Assembly: GCA_965213905.1 (NCBI GenBank)
Contig: OZ243922.1
Coordinates: 558,001-622,000, forward strand
Direction: 5' to 3'
Length of the DNA stretch: 64,000 bases
Source of the DNA: SIRX01 sp965213905
GTDB lineage: Bacteria > Actinomycetota > Rubrobacteria > Rubrobacterales > Rubrobacteraceae
Positions 26,784 through 34,185 of the stretch are shown piece by piece. The notes beneath the pieces are model-generated. The model saw nothing but the letters and a program-made list of their open reading frames with translations, was not told where the DNA came from and ran no database searches. How positions within the stretch are numbered: position 1 is the first letter of the stretch; each line of letters begins with the position of its first letter. The position numbers were made by a program, and so were the translations under genes.

Positions 26784-27212
26784 ATGCTGATCCTGCTGGT
26801 CAACGTTGCCGCGGTCCTGTTTATGACGGGCTTTATCTGGACGATGCAGCTCGTCCACTACCCTCTTCTGGACCGGGTGGGCGCCGAAGCCTTTCCCGCA
26901 TACGAGACGGGGCACAACCAGCTCTTTTTCCTGGTGGCCGGCCCCGGAATATTTGCCACGTTAGCGAGCGGCGTGTTGTTGCTGTTTTTCAGGCCCCTTC
27001 AAGTGCCGCTCTTTGCGGTCGTTTTAGGGCTTTTGCTGTTCGTGGTGATCGTGGTCTCCACCGTTCTTTTTCAGGCGCCACAGCACGCAATACTAAGCGG
27101 CGGCTTCGACCGTGACGCCTACGAGTTCCTATTGAGGACCAACTGGATCCGGACCGCCGCCTGGACGGCTTACTCCCTGCTCGGGCTCTGGATGGTCTGG
27201 CAGTCCTCCTGA
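26784..27212 (+). CDS. Four-helix membrane protein (DUF1772-like)
   Basis: The 142-residue protein has four hydrophobic helices (about 1-20, 46-66, 73-95 and 122-140) and a conserved-looking QLVHYPLLDRVGAEAFPAYE loop after helix 1. The pattern resembles DUF1772-type integral membrane proteins of unknown function. The assignment rests on pattern memory only. It is translated 4 bases after the SnoaL-like gene. Confidence 0.6.
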   Translation: MLILLVNVAAVLFMTGFIWTMQLVHYPLLDRVGAEAFPAYETGHNQLFFLVAGPGIFATLASGVLLLFFRPLQVPLFAVVLGLLLFVVIVVSTVLFQAPQHAILSGGFDRDAYEFLLRTNWIRTAAWTAYSLLGLWMVWQSS

Positions 27213-27222
27213 TCCCGGTTTC

Positions 27223-29349
27223 TTAGTTTTCGAAATCCAGCTTCACTTTTTGGGTATCATCCAGCGCGAGCGCCGCCGCAAAAAGCTTCCCGGCCCGGCT
27301 CTTGAAGCCTTTTAGCTTCCCGGTTTTACCTTTGTCGAGTAGCTGGCGGGCCTGGGCTTCGCCCACGCGCTTGCCGGCGACCGTTTTCCAGATGGCGAAG
27401 CCACAGCCACCCTTCCAGGCCGAACAGCCGTAGGACTTTTTAGTCTCGACGACCGGCGAGCCGCACTTGGGGCAGGCCCCGAGCGGCTTGCGGCTCTTGC
27501 GGCCCCGCGCGGAAGAACCCGAGGAAGCGGATGAAGCGAGTTTCTCACCCTCTAGCTTCCGGACCTGATCCACCAGCGCGCCCGTGAAGGAACTGATGTC
27601 GTTCATGAAGGCTGTGCGAGGCTCCTCGCCGCGTTCCATCCTGGCGAGCCGCTTTTCCCAGCGGGCGGTCATCTCCGGGGAGACGAGCGGGCTCTCACCC
27701 ATCAAATTAACCAGGGCTTTCCCTTTTTCCGTGGGTAAGAGCGCCTTTTTCTCGCGTTCGAGGTAGCCGACTTTTATGAGGCGCTCGATGATGGACGCCC
27801 GCGTCGCCGGCGTCCCCAACCCGCTCTCTTTCATCTGCTGCCGTAGCTCCTCGTCTTCCACCAGCTTGCCCGCCGTCTCCATCGCCCCGAGCAAAGACGA
27901 CTCCGAATAGCGCGGGGGCGGCTTCGTTTCCCCTTCTTTGACGCCGGACTTTACGACCCCCCACTCCTGCCCCTCCTCGACGGGTGGCAACACCGGCGGC
28001 TCTTTCTCCTTCTTCCCCCCCACTCCGTCTGGGTAGAGTTCCCGCCAGCCCGCCTCCAACACCACCCGGCCCCGCGAGAGGAAAGTTTCCCCGCAGGCTC
28101 CCGTTACGACCGTGGTGTTCTCGAAACGGGCGGCCGGGAAGAAAACCGCCAAAAAACGTCTCGCCACCAGATCGTGGATCCTGGCCTCGTCCGGTGGTAG
28201 TTCTCTGGTATTTTTCTTGGCCGTCGGGACGATAGCATGGTGGTCGGTCACCTTGGAATCGTCCACGATCCGCTTGTTCACCGGCAGCTTGCCGAGGGCC
28301 AGCAGCTTCTCCGCAAACGGGCTCAACCCTTTCAGGGAGCCGGCGGCCTCGACCCTTTTCCCGAGGGTTTTTACCAAGTCCTTCGAGAGGTAGCGACTCG
28401 ACGTTCGGGGGTAGGTGATGAGTTTCTTCTCTTCGTAGAGGGCCTGCGCGGCCCGCAAGGTACGCTCCGCCGTAAAACCGAACTTCGCGTTGGCGTTGCG
28501 CTGAAGCTCCGTAAGGTCGTAGAGGAGCGGCGGTTTTTCGGCCTGGACCTTTTTCTGGACTTTTTGCACGAGCCCCGCGGCGCCGCGCACCTTCTCGGCT
28601 ATCTCTTCGGCGGCTTCCTTTTCGGAGAGTCGGTTTTGATCTTTTTTGAACCAGACCCCGTCGTAGGTCGGTTCGCCGCGCCGGAAGCGGGCGTGGACGG
28701 TGTAGAACTTCTCGGGCTTGAAGTTTTCTATCTCCCGTTCGCGCCCGACGAGGAGCTTGAGCGTCGGGGTCTGCAAGCGGCCGACGGAGAGCACGTTGCC
28801 GGGCCGCCCGAACTTTACGGAGTAGGCGCGGGTGGCGTTCATGCCGACCACCCAGTCGGCCTCGCTCCTGCTTCGGGCCGCGTCTTCAAGGGGTTTCATG
28901 TCCTTTCCGTCGCGGAGGCCGGCGAACCCCTCCCGGATAGCCTCGGGGGTGAGAGAGGAGATCCAGAGCCGCTTAACGGGCTTTTTGCATCCCGAAAGCC
29001 CGTAGAGATAAGCGAAGATGAGTTCGCCCTCCCGGCCCGCGTCACAGGCATTGACGACCTCTTCCACGGTAGGGTCCTGCATTAACTTCTTGACCACCGA
29101 AAACTGATCCCGGGTCCGGTAGTTTACCCGGGCTTTGAACCTGTGCGGCAGTATCGGCAGGCTATCCAACCGCCACTTTTTGTACTCGTCGCCGTAAGCG
29201 TCGGGCGGGGCCAACTCCACGAGATGCCCCAAAGCCCAGGTTACGGCCCAATCGTCCCCGTGGAGCGCGCCCTGCCGCCGGCTGTGCTTTCCTAGAGAGT
29301 TTGCAATATCCCGCCCGACGGACGGTTTCTCGGCGACCACGAGCTTCAT
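27223..29349 (-). CDS. topB: DNA topoisomerase III (type IA)
   Basis: The 708-residue type IA topoisomerase has an N-terminal Toprim domain (VAEKPSVGRDIANSLG at about 5-20; CDAGREGELIF at 102-112). The catalytic segment is TYPRTSS, with Tyr313 as the nucleophile that forms the 5'-phosphotyrosine link. GRLQTPTL (190-197) and the HHAIVPT motif are present. The C-terminus has a zinc-ribbon-like CPKCGSPV ... CSAWKGGCGF module instead of the several ribbons of TopA. It relaxes or decatenates DNA and its length is typical. It is alone in its transcription unit. Confidence 0.95.
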   Translation of the reverse strand: MKLVVAEKPSVGRDIANSLGKHSRRQGALHGDDWAVTWALGHLVELAPPDAYGDEYKKWRLDSLPILPHRFKARVNYRTRDQFSVVKKLMQDPTVEEVVNACDAGREGELIFAYLYGLSGCKKPVKRLWISSLTPEAIREGFAGLRDGKDMKPLEDAARSRSEADWVVGMNATRAYSVKFGRPGNVLSVGRLQTPTLKLLVGREREIENFKPEKFYTVHARFRRGEPTYDGVWFKKDQNRLSEKEAAEEIAEKVRGAAGLVQKVQKKVQAEKPPLLYDLTELQRNANAKFGFTAERTLRAAQALYEEKKLITYPRTSSRYLSKDLVKTLGKRVEAAGSLKGLSPFAEKLLALGKLPVNKRIVDDSKVTDHHAIVPTAKKNTRELPPDEARIHDLVARRFLAVFFPAARFENTTVVTGACGETFLSRGRVVLEAGWRELYPDGVGGKKEKEPPVLPPVEEGQEWGVVKSGVKEGETKPPPRYSESSLLGAMETAGKLVEDEELRQQMKESGLGTPATRASIIERLIKVGYLEREKKALLPTEKGKALVNLMGESPLVSPEMTARWEKRLARMERGEEPRTAFMNDISSFTGALVDQVRKLEGEKLASSASSGSSARGRKSRKPLGACPKCGSPVVETKKSYGCSAWKGGCGFAIWKTVAGKRVGEAQARQLLDKGKTGKLKGFKSRAGKLFAAALALDDTQKVKLDFEN

Positions 29350-29386
29350 AGAAAGGAGTATACGGGATGTCCCCTACATCCCAAGC

Positions 29387-29617
29387 TCAAGAACCTCTAC
29401 GGGCGAGTTCTTTCTCGATGAGGTCCCGGTCAAAGCCTACTATCCACTTGCCCCCGATCTTGACGACCGGCACGCCCGACTGGCCGGTTTTGCGGGCGAT
29501 ATCCCGGGCCGCGTCGGGGTTCTTTTCTACGTTGACCTCCTTGAAGGGCACGCGGTTTTCTTTTAGATACCGCTTCGCCCTCCTGCACCACGAACACGTA
29601 GGAGTGCTAAACACCAC
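29387..29617 (-). CDS. Glutaredoxin-like protein (CxxC, NrdH/UXX-star-like)
   Basis: The small thioredoxin-fold protein has 76 residues from GTG at 29617. It carries the redox motif STPTCSWCRRAK, a cis-Pro region SGVPVVKIGG and a short C-terminal helix. It probably reduces disulfides with electrons from thioredoxin reductase or mycothiol; the partner is unknown. The homologous region seems to start four codons earlier: a CTG at 29629 (Leu-Ser-Lys-Val-Val-Val) lies 5 bases after a GGAGG ribosome site, whereas the GTG has none. It is downstream of, and opposite to, the YihY gene. Confidence 0.85.
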   Translation of the reverse strand: MVFSTPTCSWCRRAKRYLKENRVPFKEVNVEKNPDAARDIARKTGQSGVPVVKIGGKWIVGFDRDLIEKELARRGS

Positions 29618-29781
29618 GACTTTGGACAGATAAGCCTCCGCCTCTGGGTTGGTTTTATCGGTGCCGGTGAGTATATCCCCGACACGAAATAGATAGAATA
29701 CGGACTCCGCGTTCGAGAGAGATCGAGGAAAATCTTTTGTACGAGACAGGATGGTAGGGGATCCACCCGAAGAATAGAAAA

Positions 29782-30756
29782 GTGGCGGCGTCCGGCGTAG
29801 CCCGGCGGCCCGTGCTCGGTTCGACCGCGGAGTTTTTGCGGGACCTGGTCGGCCTCCTCCGATTTCGGGTGCTCAAGCGTACGGTGGTGGAATCCTACCG
29901 GGACGACATCACGGGGCTCGCGGCGCAGCTCGCTTTTTACCTGACGTTGGGCCTGTTTCCGTTCTTGTTGATACTCCTCTCCCTCGTCGGGACTTTCTCA
30001 AGCGACGAGTTCGCCGGGGAACTGCTGGCGTACTTCGCCCAGGTCCTCCCGTCTCCGGTCTACAACCTGATCGAAGCCTACGCCGCCGACATTCTGGGGG
30101 GCCGCAACCCGGCGGCCGGCCTCTTGTCCTTCAGCATCATCGGAACGTTGTGGGTCGTCTCGAACGCCTTTGCCGCCCTCACCTACGCCCTCAATAAGGC
30201 TTACGACGTGGAGGAAACCCGGCCTTTTTGGAAGGTGCGCGGTATGGCGCTGCTGATGGCACTGGGGCTCTCGAGCATAGTAGTCTTCGCCATGGTGCTG
30301 CTGGTCGTCGGCCCCGACATCGGGAGGAGCATCGCGGTCTACTTCGACTACGGGGCGCTCTTCACCGTTTTGTGGGGCGTGGTCCGCTGGCTCGTGGCGC
30401 TGGCGATCTTGGTGGTGACCCTGGCGCTGCTCTACTACTTCGCCCCCGACGTGGATCAGCCGCTACGCTGGATCACCCCGGGCGGTTTCGTCGGGATAAT
30501 ACTCTGGGTCCTCGCGAGCCTGGGTTTCCGCCTCTACGTGAACAGCGACTTCGTCTCCTACAACGAAACCTACGGCTCGATAGGCGCCGCCATCGTGCTG
30601 CTCCTCTACCTCTACCTGGTATCCCTGACGATCCTGGTGGGGGCCGAGCTAAACGCCGTGCTGGCAAAGATGAAAGAAGAGCTCTCCGGCAAAGAGGTCA
30701 TAGACGGAAAACCAGCCGACGAGAAACCGGCGATGATGGAAGATGAGTCAAGGTGA
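29782..30756 (+). CDS. YihY/BrkB family inner membrane protein
   Basis: The 324-residue protein has six hydrophobic helices. It shows the family features DITGLAAQLAFYLTLGLFPFL near residues 39-59, an LSFSIIGTLWVVSNAF core and the conserved LLLYLYLVSLTILVGAELNA (about 274-293) near the C-terminus. It ends in a charged tail (PADEKPAMMEDE). Members were once called RNase BN, which is not supported; the function is unknown. The start is GTG at 29782. Confidence 0.9.
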   Translation: MAASGVARRPVLGSTAEFLRDLVGLLRFRVLKRTVVESYRDDITGLAAQLAFYLTLGLFPFLLILLSLVGTFSSDEFAGELLAYFAQVLPSPVYNLIEAYAADILGGRNPAAGLLSFSIIGTLWVVSNAFAALTYALNKAYDVEETRPFWKVRGMALLMALGLSSIVVFAMVLLVVGPDIGRSIAVYFDYGALFTVLWGVVRWLVALAILVVTLALLYYFAPDVDQPLRWITPGGFVGIILWVLASLGFRLYVNSDFVSYNETYGSIGAAIVLLLYLYLVSLTILVGAELNAVLAKMKEELSGKEVIDGKPADEKPAMMEDESR

Positions 30757-30764
30757 TCGTCACC

Positions 30765-31187
30765 CTATTCGTGATCCAGACTTTTCCTCATGCTTCTTTG
30801 TAAATACGTTGTCACGAGAATAATTAGTGTGAGCAAGACGATAACAACCGTTGCCAATAAAGGCCCTGAGTGCTGGTACATGTTCACAGCAAAAAAAGAC
30901 AGTCCCAAAAGCGCAGCTAAAGCACCTACAAGCCTGAACAATACAGTGAGGTTCAAAGCAATTCTATGTAAAAGCTCAGCAACAGCAAGCATAGCGACCG
31001 ACGCAGAACCAAACAAAGCAGCAAAGGCAGAATAGTTTGCGGGACCGGTCGAAACCAATACAAGACCCAGGGCAAACGCGAATACCCAAAAATCCGAGAA
31101 AAGCACCAAACCTTTTCCGCTAAAGTGGAATTGACGCTTATCGAACCTCAGCTTAGTAACCAACGTTCTCATTCCTGCTTTATACAC
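30765..31187 (-). CDS. Membrane protein, tandem paralogue A
   Basis: The 140-residue protein has four hydrophobic helices. GTG at 31187 is chosen because it aligns with the start of the neighbouring paralogue (VYKAGMRTLVTKL against MYKAAMGTLIKKL). Shared features are the N-terminal basic helix, a LAVAELLH or LAIADLLH segment in the middle, and the closing helix. Base composition is clearly richer in A+T than the flanking genes, as seen in runs such as AATAATTAGTGTGAGC. I do not recognise the family. Confidence 0.6.
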   Translation of the reverse strand: MYKAGMRTLVTKLRFDKRQFHFSGKGLVLFSDFWVFAFALGLVLVSTGPANYSAFAALFGSASVAMLAVAELLHRIALNLTVLFRLVGALAALLGLSFFAVNMYQHSGPLLATVVIVLLTLIILVTTYLQRSMRKSLDHE

Positions 31188-31234
31188 AAGCCGCACGACG
31201 GCTGCAACTGGGCAGTCCAGCTATCGGCAGTTTT

Positions 31235-31657
31235 CTAGCCTCCGTTCGGTTTTTGCTGTAGATAAAACGCTATGGGAAAAGCCAATACAACAAATCCAGC
31301 AGCAATTGTTGTCCAAAAAGCACCCGCGCTCAGGTATATACCAGCCACAGAGAAAGGCACCCCCGTAAACAGCGCAAAATAACCCACTAACCTCACCGAT
31401 ACAGCTAGGTTGCCAGCGCTCTCATGCAAAAGATCTGCAATTGCCAGCAACGACATTCCTGTACCACTGAGCAATAGAGCAAATGTAAAGGCCAGCGTGT
31501 CACCATCTCCCGTTCCCCTCATGAGGAGTACCACGCTAACCGCAGTAAGGATGCTCCAGAAAGCAAGGAAAGGTACCATGACTCTTCTTCCAGCACTGGA
31601 AGACTTCTGATCCAACGCCAACTTCTTAATTAGGGTTCCCATTGCTGCTTTATACAC
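31235..31657 (-). CDS. Membrane protein, tandem paralogue B
   Basis: The 140-residue four-helix membrane protein is paralogous to the gene at 30765-31187. Both start after an almost identical upstream stretch (CGGCTTGTGTATAAAGCA), so the duplication includes the 5' region. It carries FALLLSGTGMSLLAIADLLHESAGNLAVSVRLVGYF (positions about 60-95) in the middle. A+T content is higher than in the neighbours. Function is unknown. Two copies side by side suggest a recent local duplication of an acquired gene. Confidence 0.6.
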   Translation of the reverse strand: MYKAAMGTLIKKLALDQKSSSAGRRVMVPFLAFWSILTAVSVVLLMRGTGDGDTLAFTFALLLSGTGMSLLAIADLLHESAGNLAVSVRLVGYFALFTGVPFSVAGIYLSAGAFWTTIAAGFVVLAFPIAFYLQQKPNGG

Positions 31658-31704
31658 AAGCCGGAGAACTGCTGCAACCAGAGAACATGGCTACCGACGT
31701 TTCC

Positions 31705-32556
31705 TCAGTCGTCGTACAGTCGCGCTTCTTCCTCCGGGTCCATAGGGTAGCTGTGCTCTTCAGCGGGAAACGCGCCGGACTTCACCTCCGCGAGGTACTC
31801 CCGCACGCCGGCTTCGATGGTCGAGGACAGCGCGGCGTAGCGTTTGAGGTAGCGAGGCGTTAAGTCGTCCTGGAGGCCGAGCATATCCGGGGTGACGAGC
31901 ACCTGGCCGTCACAGCCCGCCCCCGCCCCGATACCGACTACGGGGACCGCGAGGCGCCGGCTCAGAAGCCCCCCGACCGGCGCGGGGACGGCTTCTATAA
32001 TTACCATGAAAGCCCCGGCTTTCTCCAGGGCGAGCCCGCTTTCTACCAACTCTACCGCATCCTCCGCAGTTTTGGCCTGTACCTTGAAGCCGCCGACTTT
32101 CGTGGCGGATTGGGGGAGGAGGCCGACGTGGCCGACGACCGGGATGCCGGCCTCGGCCACGGCCCGCAACGTCGGCGCCATCTCTATCCCGCCTTCGAGC
32201 TTTACCGCGTCACAGCCGCCCTCTTTGATGAGCCGGGTGGCCGAGCGCACGGCCTGGGTCGGGCTCTCGTTATAGGAGCCAAAGGGTAGGTCCCCGATCA
32301 CGAGCGCCCGCCCCGTCCCCCGCACCACGGGCCGGATGTGGTGGATCATGTCCTCCAGCGTTACGGATACCGTTGACTCGTAGCCGAGGACCACCATCCC
32401 CAGGGTGTCGCCGACCAGGATCACATCAACCCCGGCCCGGTCCAAAACGCGGGCCGTCGGGTAGTCGTAGGCCGTTAGCATCCCGATGCGCTCCCCCCCG
32501 CGTTTCATCTCCAGCAGCCGTGGGATGCTCACCGGACCCGCCGCGGCTTCAGCCAT
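31705..32556 (-). CDS. panB: 3-methyl-2-oxobutanoate hydroxymethyltransferase
   Basis: PanB makes ketopantoate from alpha-ketoisovalerate and methylene-tetrahydrofolate, the first step of pantothenate synthesis. The 283 residues fit the family. It shows MLTAYDYPTARVLDRAG (about 26-42), ILVGDTLGMVVLGY with the metal-binding Asp, GDLPFGSY (about 88-95), and the KLEGG and GHVGLLPQS segments. The ATG is preceded by TAGGAGGC. No panC or panD is in the window. The protein may act as a homodecamer, as in other bacteria (family knowledge). Confidence 0.96.
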   Translation of the reverse strand: MAEAAAGPVSIPRLLEMKRGGERIGMLTAYDYPTARVLDRAGVDVILVGDTLGMVVLGYESTVSVTLEDMIHHIRPVVRGTGRALVIGDLPFGSYNESPTQAVRSATRLIKEGGCDAVKLEGGIEMAPTLRAVAEAGIPVVGHVGLLPQSATKVGGFKVQAKTAEDAVELVESGLALEKAGAFMVIIEAVPAPVGGLLSRRLAVPVVGIGAGAGCDGQVLVTPDMLGLQDDLTPRYLKRYAALSSTIEAGVREYLAEVKSGAFPAEEHSYPMDPEEEARLYDD

Positions 32557-32655
32557 CTGTGCCTCCTACAAGAGATCCAAACATTCGGTGCGAGAGTGTA
32601 GCATCTGCCCCTAACGCACGTGTGCAACACGACTTAGAACGCCGCCAAAGTGCGG

Positions 32656-32683
32656 CTGACACCGATACTTTTTCTGGTAAAAT
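32656..32683 (+). promoter_or_regulatory. tRNA-Ser(GCT) promoter
   Basis: CTGACA at 32656-32661, a 16-base spacer and TAAAAT at 32678-32683 form a near-consensus sigma-70-type promoter, 8 bases before the tRNA. The -10 is part of TCTGGTAAAAT, shared with the other two RNA genes. Confidence 0.65.
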
Positions 32684-32691
32684 CCCCGCTT

Positions 32692-32782
32692 GGAGGAGTG
32701 GCTGAGTGGTTGAAAGCGGCACCCTGCTAAGGTGTTATACCTCTTTAACGGGGTATCGAGGGTTCGAATCCCTCCTCCTCCG
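32692..32782 (+). tRNA. tRNA-Ser (anticodon GCT)
   Basis: The 91-nt class II tRNA has acceptor arm GGAGGAG/CTCCTCC, discriminator G, anticodon loop CTGCTAA, a long variable arm and T-loop TTCGAAT. It reads AGC/AGT codons. CCA is not encoded. Confidence 0.97.
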
Positions 32783-32818
32783 CTCTTACTACAAACTCAT
32801 CGCAGAAATCAAGCAAAA

Positions 32819-32852
32819 GAAAGAGGACCGGACAAAAACCGGCCCTCTTTTT
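32819..32852 (+). terminator. Rho-independent terminator after tRNA-Ser
   Basis: A hairpin with arms AAAGAGG.CCGG and CCGG.CCTCTTT (one internal mismatch) is followed by a T run. Its A-rich left flank means it could also stop transcripts from the minus strand. Confidence 0.75.
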
Positions 32853-32953
32853 GCCTATACGAAGGGGGATGGACAGCCCGGCCTCGGTGTTTTGGGCCTG
32901 GGATGCTACTGTGCATCCCCCTTCATAGGCTCGTTGGTGCCGCGGTTCCCGGC

Positions 32954-33154
32954 TTAAGCCATGCCCCGCAGCTCGGCGACCATGTCCAGGCCCTGCTGCT
33001 TGCACAGGTCCTTAGGACGCATAATCGCCTGCTCGTCCAGCAGGTTACGGGTGCGGGCCTCCTTCTCCAGGTGACGCTCGATAACGTCGATGGCCCGATC
33101 CACATCCTCGCGAGTGACCTCCCGAGTCTTTTCGTGATCTATGGTAAGGGTCAT
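32954..33154 (-). CDS. Small conserved-looking protein, unknown
   Basis: The 66-residue charged protein is mostly helical by composition, with REDVDRAIDVIERHLEKEA and LLDEQAIMRPKDLC. The ATG at 33154 has a strong GGAGGTGG ribosome site 6-8 bases upstream, the best evidence that it is translated. There is no signal or membrane segment and I recognise no family. It stands alone between comB and tRNA-Ser. A hairpin at 32900-32918 lies downstream. Confidence 0.6.
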   Translation of the reverse strand: MTLTIDHEKTREVTREDVDRAIDVIERHLEKEARTRNLLDEQAIMRPKDLCKQQGLDMVAELRGMA

Positions 33155-33311
33155 GTTTTTGCCACCTCCTTCCTCCGGCGGTTTAACGAAGCTTGTAACT
33201 TTTGCTCCGCTGAGCTTGGCCTCAGAGTATAGCCGGCCAACCTCATTGTCAAGAGAAAATCAGGCTTTTTCTATTGGCCCGACGGCCCACAATTTTGCAC
33301 TTATATGCACG

Positions 33312-33953
33312 TCATTTTCGCCCCCCGACAAAGACCCCGTCTACGAGCCGGGGCACCACCGGGATCGAGTTTTCGGCGAGGCAGAAATCCAGGTCTCCCG
33401 CGTATCCGAGCCGCTTTAGCCGGCGGGCGGCACTGTTGTTCTTGAGAACCGCTTTCGTCCGCCTTTTGTATGCTTGCACGACCCTCCGGGCGCGGGGGTC
33501 CAGGTCCAGGTTGAGTTCTGCGAGCTGGTGCAGGATGGCGCCGGCCGCCGCCTCGTCTTCCGAGGAACGACTCCCCTTCCAGCCACAACCGACGACCACG
33601 ACCTCCCGATTTTCCGTGGTTGCTAGTCTTGCCAGCTCGTCGGCCACGCTGCGGGCGTTGACGAAAGACCCGGTGTAGACCTCCGGCGCACCGCCCGCCG
33701 CCTCCAGGACGCGTGTTCCATTCGTCGTCGTGAGTGCGACCCTGGAACCGGGGGGTATGTCCGCCGCCTGGAGCACCGCGGGAGAATTACCGAAGTCAAA
33801 ACCGGGGAGCTTCGCGCTGCCGCGTTCACCGACCCTCAGGTTCACGGCGGCGGTTTCGGCTTCTTCGACGGAGGCTACCGGCAACACGCGGGCCCCTTTA
33901 GAGACCAGTACGGCTATGGTCGTGCTCGCCCGGTAGGCGTCTACGACGACCAC
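33312..33953 (-). CDS. comB: ComB family, 2-phosphosulfolactate phosphatase-like; 5' end disturbed
   Basis: The 213 residues from GTG at 33953 cover most of the ComB fold. Features are VVVDAYRASTTIAVLV, the FGNSPAVL and TTTNGTR motifs, VVVGCGWKGS and DLDFCLAEN near the end. ComB dephosphorylates phosphosulfolactate in coenzyme M synthesis; in bacteria the true substrate is unclear. Codons upstream of the GTG still encode a ComB-like N-terminus (ARYSGGVTGARRA), open to 34022, but with no ATG, GTG or TTG. A TGA in the first of three 18-base repeats (34015-34068) closes the frame. The gene has probably lost its start. Confidence 0.75.
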   Translation of the reverse strand: MVVVDAYRASTTIAVLVSKGARVLPVASVEEAETAAVNLRVGERGSAKLPGFDFGNSPAVLQAADIPPGSRVALTTTNGTRVLEAAGGAPEVYTGSFVNARSVADELARLATTENREVVVVGCGWKGSRSSEDEAAAGAILHQLAELNLDLDPRARRVVQAYKRRTKAVLKNNSAARRLKRLGYAGDLDFCLAENSIPVVPRLVDGVFVGGRK

Positions 33954-34014
33954 CGCGGCGCCGGACCCGGCCGCCCGGCGGGCCCCCGTAACGCCCCCGG
34001 AGTAACGCGCGATT

Positions 34015-34068
34015 ATGGTCTCTCAGTCCCCGATGGTCTCTCAGTCCCCGATGGTCTCTCAGTCCCCG
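34015..34068. repeat. Three perfect 18-base tandem repeats
   Basis: The unit ATGGTCTCTCAGTCCCCG occurs three times without a mismatch. It abuts the 5' end of comB and places in-frame stops upstream of it. Confidence 0.97.
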
Positions 34069-34112
34069 GTCTCACCCCTACAGCTTAGGGGTATTTAAAA
34101 CCCAGCGCACGG

Positions 34113-34133
34113 AAAAGGGGCCGAGACGGCCCC
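34113..34133 (-). terminator. Rho-independent terminator of the rlpA-like gene
   Basis: On the minus strand GGGGCCG-TCT-CGGCCCC is followed by TTTT, about 50 bases after the stop of the LPXTG protein gene. Confidence 0.75.
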
Positions 34134-34185
34134 CTAACGGCCCCCTAACAAACGACTTTCAGCGGGAGATCCCAGCGGAGGAACC

